Source: Phenylobacterium soli
GTDB lineage: Bacteria; Pseudomonadota; Alphaproteobacteria; Caulobacterales; Caulobacteraceae
NCBI RefSeq assembly: GCF_003254475.1
Contig: NZ_QFYQ01000001.1
Coordinates: 1,240,001-1,304,000 of the forward strand
Reading direction: 5' to 3'
Length of the DNA: 64,000 bases
The first letter of the stretch is position 1; every line of letters starts with the position of its first letter. The position numbers and the translations under genes are program-made. The notes below the pieces were generated by a model. It saw only the letters and a program-made list of their open reading frames with translations. It had not been told where the DNA came from and searched no databases. Below are positions 31,192-39,383 of the stretch, in pieces.

Positions 31192-32658
31192 CTAGCCCTT
31201 CAGCGCCGAGGCCAGGTACTTCTTCACGCCCTCGCCATAGGGCGGGCGCAGCGCCTTCATCGGCCCCAGGTCCTTCTTGAGCTGGGTGTAGATCGCCTTC
31301 TTGTGGCTGAATTCCTTGAAGCCGTCGTGGCCGTGGTAGCTGCCCATGCCCGACGGGCCGACCCCGCCGAACGGCAGGTCCTCCTGGGCGACGTGGAAGA
31401 TCACGTCGTTGACCGTCACCCCGCCCGAGGTCGTGCGTTCGACGACGCGCTCCTGCTCGGCCGCGTCGGCGCCGAAGTAGTAGAGCCCCAGCGGCCGGTC
31501 GTGGGCGTTCACATAGTCCACCGCCTCGTCCACCGAGCGGTAGGTGATCACCGGCAGGACGGGCCCGAAGATCTCCTCCTGCATCACCTTCATCTCGTCG
31601 GTGGGGTTGATGATCAGGGTCGGCGGGATCTTGCGGTGCTCCTGCTGGCGGAAGTCCTCGTCCGCCGGGTTGATCTCCACCACCTCGGCGCCCTTGGCCC
31701 GCGCGTCGTCCACATAGCCCTTGATCCGCTCGAAGTGCCGGTCGGCGATCACCGCGGTGTAGTCGGGGTTGTCACGGATGGTTGGGAACATCTGGTGGAC
31801 CGCCTTCTTGGCCTCGCCCACGAAGGCGTCCAGCTTGTCGGCCGGGGCCAGGACGTAGTCGGGCGCCAGGCAGATCTGGCCGGCGTTCAGCGTCTTGCCG
31901 GCCATGATCCGCGCCGCCGCGGTGGCGTAGTCGGCGCTGCGCGAGACGATCACCGGGCTCTTGCCGCCGAGCTCCAGGGTCAGGGGCACCAGGTTCTTGG
32001 CCGCCGCCGCCATCACGTGGCGGGCGATCGAGGTGGCGCCGGTGAAGATCAGGTGGTCGAAGGCCAGCTCCGAGAACGCCTGGCCGACGTCCGGCCCGCC
32101 GGGGAAGCAGGCGATCTCCTCCTCGGTGAAGCCCTCGGCGAACATCTTGGCCATCACCTCGGAGGTCACCGGGGTGTACTCCGACGGCTTGACCATGGCT
32201 CGGTTGCCCGCCGCCAGGATGCCGGCCAGCGGGGCGAAGGTCAGGTTGACCGGGAAGTTCCAGGGGCTGATCACGCCGACCACGCCCTTGGGCTGGTAGC
32301 GCACCTCGGCCTTGGCGCCGAAGAGGCCCAGCAGGGCCGGCGTCGTCTTGCGCTTCTCGGCCTTCATCCAGCCCTTCAGGTGGGCCTTGGCGTGCTTCAA
32401 GGGCCCGATCGAGCCGGCGATGTCGGTGATGCCGCTCACCGCCTCCGCGCGGTTGCCGAAGTCGGCGTTCAGCGCCCGGGCGATCTCGCCCTCGTACTTG
32501 ATGAGCAGGTTGATGCAGCGGTCGATCCGGTCGATGCGCTGCTCGGCGCTGGGCGCCCCGTCACGGATGTGCGCCGCCTTCTGGAGCCGCAGCACCTCGT
32601 TCATCCGCGCCAGTTCCCCCGGCGTCTTCGCCTGGTTGGCCTTGTGCGCCACGCTCAT
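31192..32658 (-). CDS. Coniferyl-type aldehyde dehydrogenase
   Basis: A 488-residue NAD(P)-dependent aldehyde dehydrogenase. It has the catalytic Cys in LNAGQICLAPDYV, the general base Glu in LELGGKSP, the cofactor motif FTGATSIARHV and PWNFPVNLTFAP. The short length and the C-terminal segment LPFGGVGPSGMGSYHGHDGF are typical of the coniferyl/fatty aldehyde dehydrogenase subgroup, which oxidises coniferyl or long-chain aldehydes. ATG 32658 gives the family start. It converges on the acyl-CoA ligase with a 22-base gap. A hydrophobic tail for membrane attachment is not obvious. Confidence 0.92.
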   Translation of the reverse strand: MSVAHKANQAKTPGELARMNEVLRLQKAAHIRDGAPSAEQRIDRIDRCINLLIKYEGEIARALNADFGNRAEAVSGITDIAGSIGPLKHAKAHLKGWMKAEKRKTTPALLGLFGAKAEVRYQPKGVVGVISPWNFPVNLTFAPLAGILAAGNRAMVKPSEYTPVTSEVMAKMFAEGFTEEEIACFPGGPDVGQAFSELAFDHLIFTGATSIARHVMAAAAKNLVPLTLELGGKSPVIVSRSADYATAAARIMAGKTLNAGQICLAPDYVLAPADKLDAFVGEAKKAVHQMFPTIRDNPDYTAVIADRHFERIKGYVDDARAKGAEVVEINPADEDFRQQEHRKIPPTLIINPTDEMKVMQEEIFGPVLPVITYRSVDEAVDYVNAHDRPLGLYYFGADAAEQERVVERTTSGGVTVNDVIFHVAQEDLPFGGVGPSGMGSYHGHDGFKEFSHKKAIYTQLKKDLGPMKALRPPYGEGVKKYLASALKG

Positions 32659-32742
32659 GGTCCGTCCTCCCGCCGGCAATCCGGCCGGGCTGGACAGTGA
32701 ACCCCCGCCGCCGCGTAAAGCAACGGGGGTATCCGAAACGCC

Positions 32743-33084
32743 TCACCCCTCGGACCACACCGCCAGCTCGTTGCCGCTCGGGTCCTTGAAGTGGAAGCGG
32801 CGCCCGCCGGGGAAGTCGAAGATCGGGCGGGTCACCACCCCGCCGGCGGCGCGCACCTTGGCCTCCATGGCCTCGAGGTCGTGGGCGTAGAGGATCACCA
32901 GCGGAGCGCCGGCCTGGTCGGCGGCGTCGCCGTTGAAGCCGCCGTCCAGCCCCTCGGCCATCGCCGCATACGTCGGGCCGTAGTCGGTGAAGGTCCAGCC
33001 AAACGCCGCCTCGTAGAACCGCTTCAGCGGGATCAGGTCGCCGGCCGGGAACTCCACATAGTCGATCTTGCCGTCCTCGCGCAT
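32743..33084 (-). CDS. VOC-family protein (glyoxalase/bleomycin-resistance fold)
   Basis: A 113-residue single-domain VOC protein, with KIDYVEFPAGDLIPLKRFYE and AAFGWTF at the N-terminus, then AHDLEAMEAKVRAAGG and GGRRFHFKDPSGNELAVWSE at the C-terminus. The ATG at 33084 is chosen over the one at 33105 because GAAGGAGGCGGCC immediately precedes it. Members bind small molecules or act as metal-dependent lyases/dioxygenases; no specific substrate can be inferred. Confidence 0.88.
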   Translation of the reverse strand: MREDGKIDYVEFPAGDLIPLKRFYEAAFGWTFTDYGPTYAAMAEGLDGGFNGDAADQAGAPLVILYAHDLEAMEAKVRAAGGVVTRPIFDFPGGRRFHFKDPSGNELAVWSEG

Positions 33085-33141
33085 GGCCGCCTCCTTCGTG
33101 TTCATCGTTTGTTCTAGTGCCGAGATCTTCCGGAGTCGAGT

Positions 33142-33180
33142 CCCTCTCCCCCCGCGCAGTGAGAGGAGAGCGGGAGAGGG
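33142..33180. repeat. Palindromic repeat, copy 1 (CCCTCTCCC...GGGAGAGGG)
   Basis: Nine-base arms CCCTCTCCC (33142-33150) and GGGAGAGGG (33172-33180) enclose a CCCGCGCAGTGAGAGG core. The same element, with the same core CCCGCGCAG, recurs at 33513-33543 on the other side of the small lipoprotein gene. Confidence 0.75.
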
Positions 33181-33251
33181 GACTTGAGCTTCGGAGCCCG
33201 GCGGGCCGCCCGGCGTTTGGGTCTGCGACCCGCTCCACAGGAGACCGCTCC

Positions 33252-33512
33252 ATGAAGCCTGCGCTGAACCCGATCGTTCCCGCCGCCTGCCTGCTCGTGG
33301 CCTTCGGCCTGACCGCCTGCAGCCGCAGGGACGCCGCCCCGACGCCCGCCCACAGCGAGGTCGCCGCCTCCATGCCTGACGCGGCGACGACGCCGGGCGC
33401 GCAGGGTCCGGCCACCGCCGCCCCGCACGCCCCGCCGCCGGCGACCAACACCCTCTCCGATCGCCATCCCGAGCCCGGCGCGCCCGCCGCCAACGCCACC
33501 AACACCCAGTAA
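33252..33512 (+). CDS. Small putative lipoprotein
   Basis: An 86-residue protein with a signal peptide ending in the lipobox LTAC (Cys about residue 23), followed by a Pro/Ala/Thr-rich, unstructured mature part without a recognisable domain. It is similar in style to many small alphaproteobacterial lipoproteins. Palindromic repeats lie immediately on both sides. It converges on the ABC exporter gene. The function is unknown. Confidence 0.65.
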   Translation: MKPALNPIVPAACLLVAFGLTACSRRDAAPTPAHSEVAASMPDAATTPGAQGPATAAPHAPPPATNTLSDRHPEPGAPAANATNTQ

Positions 33513-33543
33513 CCCTCTCCCCCGCGCAGCGAGAGGGAGAGGG
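33513..33543. terminator. Palindromic repeat, copy 2; probable two-way terminator
   Basis: CCCTCTCCC (33513-33521) and GGGAGAGGG (33535-33543) form a 9-bp stem that fills the gap between two convergent genes, the lipoprotein (stop at 33512) and the ABC exporter (stop at 33545). No T-run follows, so termination is inferred from position only. Confidence 0.55.
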
Positions 33544-33544
33544 C

Positions 33545-35332
33545 CTACGCCCAGCCCTCCGTCACCGCGTGCAGGCGGGCGTAATGGCCGCCGCTGGCCA
33601 CCAGCTCCTTGTGCGCGCCTTCCTCCACCACCCGGCCATCGTCGAACACCAGGATCCGGTCCGAGCCGCGGATGGTGGAGAGCCGGTGGGCGATGACGAT
33701 GGTGGTCCGCCCGACCATCAGCTCCTCCATCGCCGCCTGCACCTGGCGCTCGGTCTCGACGTCGAGCGAGGAGGTCGCCTCGTCCAGCACCAGCACCGGC
33801 GCGTCGGCCAGGAAGGCGCGGGCGATGGCCACCCGCTGGCGCTCGCCGCCGGAGAGCTTCACGCCGCGCTCGCCGACCAGGGTGTCGTAGCCCTTGGGCA
33901 GGCGGGTGATGAACTCGTGGGCGCGGGCGCGCCGGGCCGCCTCGAAGATGTCCTCCTGCGTGGCGCCGGGCCGGCCGTAGGCGATGTTCTCGGCGAGCGT
34001 CCGGTGGAACAGGGCCGGGTCCTGCGGCACCACGGCGATGGCGCGCCGCAGCGAGCCCTGCGTCACATGGGCGACGTCCTGCCCGTCGATCAGGATCCGG
34101 CCGTCCTCCACGTCGTAGAGCCGCTGGATCAGCTTCACGAAGGTCGACTTGCCCGAGCCCGTCGGCCCGACCAGCGCCACCCGCTCGCCCGGTTCGATCA
34201 TCAGGCCGAACCGGTCGTAGAGCGGCCGCGCCGCCGACTTGTAGCGGAAGGTCACCCGGTCGAAGATGATCTCGCCGCGGCCGGCGTGGAACGGCTTGGC
34301 GCCCTCCACGTCCATCACCTGCGGGTCCATCTGCGAATACCGCGCCACGTCCTCGATGTCGTCGAGGCCGCGCTGGGTCATGCGGATGTTGTCGCCGATG
34401 TTCCGAAGGTAGCCGGTCATCAGCATGAAGGCGGTGATCACATAGGCGATGTCGCCGGCCCGGGCCTGGCCCTTCGACCACAGCACCACCAGGATGCCCG
34501 TCATCCCGGCCTGCAGGACGACGAGCAGCAGGTTGTGCAGCAGCCACAGGTTGGTGAACCGGTTCCAGGAGACGCTGGCCGCCTTGCGCCACAGGGTCGT
34601 GACCTCGCCGATGCGCCCCTCCTCGCGGCGCTCGGCGCCGAAGGCCTTCACTGTCGCGTTGGACGACAGCGAGTCCGCCAGCGCCCCGCCGATCCGCGAG
34701 TCCAGCGCCACCGCCTTCAGGTTCGAAGGCCGGGCGTAGAGTTCGGTCAGCCAGATGTTGGAGGCCACGAAGGCGGCGACCACCACCGCCGCGAAGGCGC
34801 CCACCTCCGGCCAGCGCAGGCCGAGGGTGACGCACAATCCGGTCAGCACCAGGAACGCCGGGCCGAGCCAGATCACCGCCGCGTCGGAGACAGTGTCATA
34901 GCCCCACATGGCGCGCGACAGCCGCCGCACGGTGGCGCCGGCGAAGGTGTCGGCGTGCCAGTCGGCGGAGAACGACTGAACCTTCTCGAAGGACTCGTCG
35001 ATGATCTCCTTCATGTTGGCGGCGGCGAACGGGATCCAGGCCCGCATCGCCGTGTTGCGCAGGATCAGGCCCAGGCCATAGCAGACCGCCAGCAGGCCCC
35101 ACGCCCGCCAGGCCGCGTCCAGCGCCTTGGGCCCCGCCGCGACGATGTCCACCAGCTTGCCGGCGGCCCACGGGACGGAGAGGTCGAAGCCGATGGCCAC
35201 CACCGTCATGACGACGGTGATCCACAACAGCGCCGGCCTTCGGCGCCAGTAGCCGGCCAGGTAGCCGAGCACCTGGCGGTTGTTCAGGACCCGCGGCTTG
35301 TTCTCGTCGGAGTCCTCGTAATGGTCGGTCAT
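33545..35332 (-). CDS. ABC exporter, fused permease and ATPase
   Basis: A 595-residue half-transporter: six hydrophobic segments (about 30-330) in the type IV exporter fold, then a nucleotide-binding domain with Walker A GPTGSGKST, Q-loop region VVPQDPALFHRTL, signature LSGGERQR, Walker B VLVLDEATSSLD and the H-loop IAHRLSTIRG. All catalytic residues are intact. It should work as a dimer and export a lipid or drug-like compound; the substrate is not known. A 180-base leader with a short Arg/Pro-rich ORF and an inverted repeat lies upstream (35449-35575), which suggests inducible expression. Confidence 0.93.
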   Translation of the reverse strand: MTDHYEDSDENKPRVLNNRQVLGYLAGYWRRRPALLWITVVMTVVAIGFDLSVPWAAGKLVDIVAAGPKALDAAWRAWGLLAVCYGLGLILRNTAMRAWIPFAAANMKEIIDESFEKVQSFSADWHADTFAGATVRRLSRAMWGYDTVSDAAVIWLGPAFLVLTGLCVTLGLRWPEVGAFAAVVVAAFVASNIWLTELYARPSNLKAVALDSRIGGALADSLSSNATVKAFGAERREEGRIGEVTTLWRKAASVSWNRFTNLWLLHNLLLVVLQAGMTGILVVLWSKGQARAGDIAYVITAFMLMTGYLRNIGDNIRMTQRGLDDIEDVARYSQMDPQVMDVEGAKPFHAGRGEIIFDRVTFRYKSAARPLYDRFGLMIEPGERVALVGPTGSGKSTFVKLIQRLYDVEDGRILIDGQDVAHVTQGSLRRAIAVVPQDPALFHRTLAENIAYGRPGATQEDIFEAARRARAHEFITRLPKGYDTLVGERGVKLSGGERQRVAIARAFLADAPVLVLDEATSSLDVETERQVQAAMEELMVGRTTIVIAHRLSTIRGSDRILVFDDGRVVEEGAHKELVASGGHYARLHAVTEGWA

Positions 35333-35448
35333 GACGAACGTCTCGATGGGCGTCCGACGGGACCGCCATGGCGGCGGCGCGCACGTCGGGCGCGAAGTTG
35401 GGAAGAGTGTGTGGGGGCGACGCGGGAAGCCGGTTTCAGGGACCGGTG

Positions 35449-35488
35449 GACCGCGGGCGCGCGGGATCGCTTCGCGAATCCCGCGGTC
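35449..35488 (-). promoter_or_regulatory. Candidate attenuator hairpin upstream of the ABC exporter
   Basis: The outer arms GACCGCGGG (35449-35457) and CCCGCGGTC (35480-35488) pair perfectly over 9 bp. An inner hairpin, GGGATCGC with GCGAATCCC (35463-35482, one bulge), shares three bases with the outer arm, so the two structures compete. The element lies between the leader ORF stop (35516) and the exporter start (35332). Confidence 0.5.
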
Positions 35489-35515
35489 GGGGATCTGCGA
35501 AGCCGTCCGGTTGAA

Positions 35516-35575
35516 TTAGCGGCGCGGCGGCGGCCGGAGGCGCGGTCGGAGGGTCTGGAATACAGCGGTCGCCAT
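35516..35575 (-). CDS. Candidate leader peptide, 19 residues, Arg/Pro-rich
   Basis: The ORF encodes MATAVFQTLRPRLRPPPRR and stop. It has a strong ribosome site, GGGAGG seven bases before the ATG, which is better than most genes in the window. The C-terminal half is made of Arg and Pro with a PPP triplet, the type of nascent chain that can stall ribosomes. It precedes an exporter gene by 180 bases with an inverted repeat between them. The rest of the gap 35333-35735 holds nothing else I can name. The regulatory role is an inference. Confidence 0.5.
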   Translation of the reverse strand: MATAVFQTLRPRLRPPPRR

Positions 35576-35735
35576 TTTCAAACCTCCCTGTTGCGGCCTC
35601 GAAGAACCGGCACGCTACGGAGCGCCTCACCGTGCGTCAAGCGGGGCCGCCGACCAATGTTCGCAGAACCTGTTCGCGCGGCTTTTGCGCAACAGCCTGT
35701 TGAGCCCGGCCGCCAAGATGGGCGTTACTGGCGCC

Positions 35736-36494
35736 ATGAACGACGAGCGCTACGAAGCCGAACTCCAGACCCGCCAGCTCGCCCTGGTCCGCTGGCAGCA
35801 GCACGCCATGCAGGCCGGCGAGAAGGTGCTGATCATCTTCGAGGGCCGCGACGCCGCCGGCAAGGACGGCTCTATCCGCGCCCTGACCGAGCACCTCTCG
35901 GTCCGCGCCACCCGCGTCGTGGCCCTGCCCAAGCCCTCGGACCGCGAGCGCAGCCTCTGGTACTTTCAGCGCTATGTCGGCTTCCTGCCGGCGGGCGGCG
36001 AGACGGTGATCTTCAACCGCTCCTGGTACAACCGCGCCGGGGTCGAGCGGGTGATGGGCTTCTCCACGCCCAAGGAGCAGGAGGACTTCCTGCGCGAGGT
36101 CCCGTCCTTCGAGGCCATGCTGATCGACAGCGGCCTGAAGCTCCTCAAGATCTGGCTCGACGTCTCCAAGGCCGAGCAGGCGCAGCGGCTGAAGGAGCGG
36201 GCCGACGATCCCCTGAAGGCGCTGAAGGCCTCGCCGATGGACGCCGTCGCCCAGGAGAAGTGGGACGCCTATTCCGCCGCCCGCGACGAGATGCTCAAGC
36301 GCACCGCCACCGAGCGGGCGCCCTGGACCATCGTGCGCGCCGACCACAAGAAGAAGGCCCACCTGGCGCTGCTCTCCCACATCGTCGGCCAGCTCGCCCC
36401 GCCTGAGATCGCCGGCTCGGTCGAGCCGCCGGACCCGGACATCCTTTTCCGCTTCGAGCTCTCCGACCTCGACGACGGACGCCTGACGCGCTGA
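35736..36494 (+). CDS. ppk2: Polyphosphate kinase 2 (intact chromosomal copy)
   Basis: A 252-residue PPK2 that moves phosphate between polyphosphate and nucleoside di- or monophosphates. Walker A is FEGRDAAGKDG, the second motif NRSWYNRAGVERVMGF, the lid is Arg-rich, and [15 protein letters not shown] is a family signature. ATG 35736 gives the usual start (NDERYEAEL); ATG 35718 is possible. The frame is complete, unlike the island copy at 8420-9198. Confidence 0.93.
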   Translation: MNDERYEAELQTRQLALVRWQQHAMQAGEKVLIIFEGRDAAGKDGSIRALTEHLSVRATRVVALPKPSDRERSLWYFQRYVGFLPAGGETVIFNRSWYNRAGVERVMGFSTPKEQEDFLREVPSFEAMLIDSGLKLLKIWLDVSKAEQAQRLKERADDPLKALKASPMDAVAQEKWDAYSAARDEMLKRTATERAPWTIVRADHKKKAHLALLSHIVGQLAPPEIAGSVEPPDPDILFRFELSDLDDGRLTR

Positions 36495-36552
36495 CCTTGT
36501 TCCGGTTTCGTTCGTCGGCTAGCCTCGCAACCGTAGCAAGGCTCGGGGCTCG

Positions 36553-37761
36553 ATGAAGGACACGCTCACGCCGGCCGAGGCCCGCCGTATCGCCTTGGCC
36601 GCGCAAGGCTTCGCTCAGCCGCGGCCCGAGGGCGGGATCGGCAAGCGCCAGCTCCTCAAGACCATCGAGCGCCTCGGCGTGGTGCAGATCGATTCCGTCA
36701 ACGTCGTCTCGCGCACCCACTACCTGCCGGCCTTCTCCCGCCTCGGCGCCTATCCGCGCCCGCTGCTCGAGGAGATCGCCTGGGGCAGGAAGCGGCCGCT
36801 CTTCGAGTACTGGGCGCACGAGGCCTCGCTCCTGCCGCTCTCGGCCCAGCCCCTGCTGCGCTGGCGCATGGCCGACGCCCACGACGGGGTCGGCACCTGG
36901 AAGGGGATCGCCCGTTTCCTGCGCGAGCGGCGCGACTTCGTCGACAGGGTGCTGAGCGAGATCGGCGAGCGCGGCCCCCTCTCGGCCTCCGAGCTGGAGA
37001 TGGGACACAAGGGCGAGGGTGGCTGGTGGGGCTGGAGCGACGCCAAGCGCGCGGTCGAGTGCCTGTTCTGGACCGGCGAGCTGACCACCGCCACCCGGCG
37101 CGGGACCTTCGAGCGGGTCTACGGCCTGCCCGAGAAGGTGCTGCCCGCCGCCGTCGTCGATGCGCCGACGCCGCCGCGCGAGGACGCCTGGCGCGAGCTG
37201 ATCCGCATCTCCGCCCGCGCCATGGGCGTCGCCACGGCCAAGGACCTGCGCGACTACTTCCGCCTGCCGGTGGAGGGCTTCAGGGACCGCCTCGCCGAGC
37301 TGGTCGAGGCCGGCGACCTCGTCCCGGTGACGGTGAAGGGCTGGCGCGAGACCGCCTATCTCGATCCGGCCGCGCGCCGGCCGCGCCGCGTCGAGGCTCA
37401 CGCCCTGCTCTCGCCGTTCGACAACCTGATCTGGTTCCGCGAGCGCACCGAGCGGATCTTCGGCGTCAAGGTGAGGCTGGAAATCTACACCCCGGCGCAC
37501 AAGCGCACCCACGGCTACTACGTCCTGCCGTTCCTCGAGGGCGACGCCCTGACCGCCCGCGTCGACCTCAAGGCCGACCGCAAGGCCGGCGACCTGATCG
37601 TCCAGGCGAGCCACGCCGAGCCCTGGGCCGGCGAGGCGACGCCGATCGCCCTCGCCGAGGAGCTGAAGCTGATGGCCGGCTGGCTCGGGCTGGAGCGCGT
37701 GCGGGTCGAGGGCCGCGGCGATCTCGCCGCGCCGCTGGCGGCGGCGCTCGCCCATTCATAA
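36553..37761 (+). CDS. Winged-helix DNA glycosylase, YcaQ/AlkX family
   Basis: A 402-residue protein of the HTH_42 (YcaQ) family, whose E. coli member unhooks DNA interstrand crosslinks. Signatures are LGVVQIDSVNVVSRTHYL (with the Gln of the QxD/QxQ catalytic motif), EYWAHEASLLPL, and the C-terminal LLSPFDNLIWFRERTERIFG. Several winged-helix repeats span the protein. The ATG at 36553 follows GCTCGGGGC. The gene stands alone between ppk2 and a MerR gene. Confidence 0.9.
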   Translation: MKDTLTPAEARRIALAAQGFAQPRPEGGIGKRQLLKTIERLGVVQIDSVNVVSRTHYLPAFSRLGAYPRPLLEEIAWGRKRPLFEYWAHEASLLPLSAQPLLRWRMADAHDGVGTWKGIARFLRERRDFVDRVLSEIGERGPLSASELEMGHKGEGGWWGWSDAKRAVECLFWTGELTTATRRGTFERVYGLPEKVLPAAVVDAPTPPREDAWRELIRISARAMGVATAKDLRDYFRLPVEGFRDRLAELVEAGDLVPVTVKGWRETAYLDPAARRPRRVEAHALLSPFDNLIWFRERTERIFGVKVRLEIYTPAHKRTHGYYVLPFLEGDALTARVDLKADRKAGDLIVQASHAEPWAGEATPIALAEELKLMAGWLGLERVRVEGRGDLAAPLAAALAHS

Positions 37762-37860
37762 CGGGCGGCGATCAATTCGCGATTAACTTCTATTGGACGC
37801 GCGGCCGCCGGCCTCCGCAGACTGAAGGCATAAGGGAGCGAGCGTCAGGAGAAACGCGCC

Positions 37861-38271
37861 ATGACCCATTTGCGTCGCGTCGCACCGTTTCGAATCTATT
37901 CCATCGGCCAGCTCTGCCGCGAGTTCGGCTGCACCACCCGGGCCCTGCGGTTCTACGAGGACCAGGGCCTGCTCTTCCCGCGCCGCCATCAGGGCCAGCG
38001 GGTCTATTCCTACAAGGATCGCGCCCGGCTGCAGCTCGTCGTCCGCGGCCGCGCCGTCGGCCTGACCCTGGCCCAGATCCGCGAGATCCTCGACACCTAC
38101 GAGGCCGGCGGTCCCGAGGCCCAGACGGCTCTGGCGCTGCGGCTCTTCAAGGAGCGGCTGGAGGCCCTGGAGGCCGAGCGCCGCAGCCTCGACCAGGCCC
38201 GCGACACCCTGCTGGCCGCCTGCGCGCGCCTCTCCAGCGGGGCGGACGACGAGGCCTCCGCGGCTGCCTAG
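37861..38271 (+). CDS. MerR-family regulator
   Basis: A 136-residue MerR protein: winged helix (about 12-80) with YSIGQLCREFGCTTRALRFYEDQGLL and RVYSYKDRARLQLVVRGRAVGLTLAQIREIL, then a coiled-coil helix (about 105-128). There is no Cys-rich metal loop at the C-terminus. The pattern is close to regulators of leucine and acyl-CoA catabolism (LiuR type), in line with an organic effector. It converges on the LysR gene with an eight-base gap. Confidence 0.88.
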   Translation: MTHLRRVAPFRIYSIGQLCREFGCTTRALRFYEDQGLLFPRRHQGQRVYSYKDRARLQLVVRGRAVGLTLAQIREILDTYEAGGPEAQTALALRLFKERLEALEAERRSLDQARDTLLAACARLSSGADDEASAAA

Positions 38272-38279
38272 AGGCCGTT

Positions 38280-39266
38280 CTAGATCCGGCCCTCGACGAG
38301 GCGCGCGTCCGGGAACTGCCGCCGCGCCTCGTCCCACAACAGGGCCGCGGCCGGGCTCAGCGCGCCGCTGGAGCCGACCAGCGAGAACTCGGTGACGAGT
38401 TCCAGCCCCTCCAGCGGCCGGCGGACCATGTCCGGATCGCCGTCCTCGCCGGTGTTGAACCAGCCCAGCGACACCGCCGGCATGCGGAACTGGCGCCCGT
38501 AGCGCTCGACGCCGATGGCGTGCGGCTCGGGCGGCACGATGGTCCGCGCCCCGCCCCGGTCCAGCGCCGCCCGTAGCGGCCCGAGGATGGCGCTGCCGTG
38601 GGTCGGCCCGACCATGGCCACCGCCACGCCCTCCAGCGCCGCCGCCGGGATCACCGTATGGGCCGCCAGCGGGCTCTCCTTGGGCACCAGCAGCCCGGCC
38701 TCGCGCCGCCGCAGCACCAGCCGCGGCAGGGTCTCGGGGAAGATCACCTCGGCGATCGGCTCGGCCTCCCACTGCGCCAGCGGCGCGGCTACCCCCAGCA
38801 TCAGCGCCAGGTCCGCCTCGCCGCGCAGCAGCGCCCGCGCCACCTCCCGCTGCCAGAGCGGCAGCACGGTGATCGGCGCGTCCGGATAGCGCTCGAAGAA
38901 CGCCTCCAGCAGCATCTGCCGCTCGCGGATCTCCAGGGTGTAGAGCGCCGCGCCCAGCACCACGCGCCGCTGCGGCCTCGGCTGCATCTGCGCCACCGCC
39001 TGGGCGAAGCGGCCGCTCTCGGAGACCAGGGCCCGGGCGTGCGGCAGCAGCGCCGCGCCCTGCGCGGTCAGCGCCACGCGCCGGGTGCTCCGCTCGAAGA
39101 GCGGAAACCCCAGCCGCGCCTCCATCTGGCGAAGCTGCGCCGACAGCGCCGGCTGGGTGACGTGCAGCCGCTCGGCCGCGCGGCCGAAATTCAGCTCCTC
39201 GGCCAGCACCACGAAGGCGCGCACCAGCCGCAGCTCCACAGGGTCCCGGCGGTCCATGAGCTGCAT
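38280..39266 (-). CDS. LysR-family regulator
   Basis: A 328-residue LysR protein with the N-terminal winged helix LRLVRAFVVLAEELNFGRAAERLHVTQPALSAQLRQMEAR, split here as about residues 12-55, and a C-terminal periplasmic-binding-like effector domain (about 95-300). It is divergent from the FAD monooxygenase gene with a 117-base gap, the classic arrangement for a LysR regulator and its target, so the FAD-NTF2-phosphotransferase operon is its likely target. The start is ATG 39266 or 39257. Confidence 0.9.
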   Translation of the reverse strand: MQLMDRRDPVELRLVRAFVVLAEELNFGRAAERLHVTQPALSAQLRQMEARLGFPLFERSTRRVALTAQGAALLPHARALVSESGRFAQAVAQMQPRPQRRVVLGAALYTLEIRERQMLLEAFFERYPDAPITVLPLWQREVARALLRGEADLALMLGVAAPLAQWEAEPIAEVIFPETLPRLVLRRREAGLLVPKESPLAAHTVIPAAALEGVAVAMVGPTHGSAILGPLRAALDRGGARTIVPPEPHAIGVERYGRQFRMPAVSLGWFNTGEDGDPDMVRRPLEGLELVTEFSLVGSSGALSPAAALLWDEARRQFPDARLVEGRI

Positions 39267-39383
39267 TGATAAGGGTGGCCTATAGATGGGCCAAGCCAAT
39301 TGATTGGACGCGCCCCCGGCGAGCCGCCACCAATCCTTTCGAGCGCGGCGCCAGACCGCGGCGGAAGCAAGGGAGCCGGGAAG

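Noticed and set aside
31303..32700. 465-residue open frame on the plus strand
   Set aside because: Antisense of the aldehyde dehydrogenase; no family signature.
33569..36406. 945-residue open frame on the plus strand across several genes
   Set aside because: It is antisense to the ABC exporter and then out of frame with ppk2; GC-rich artefact.
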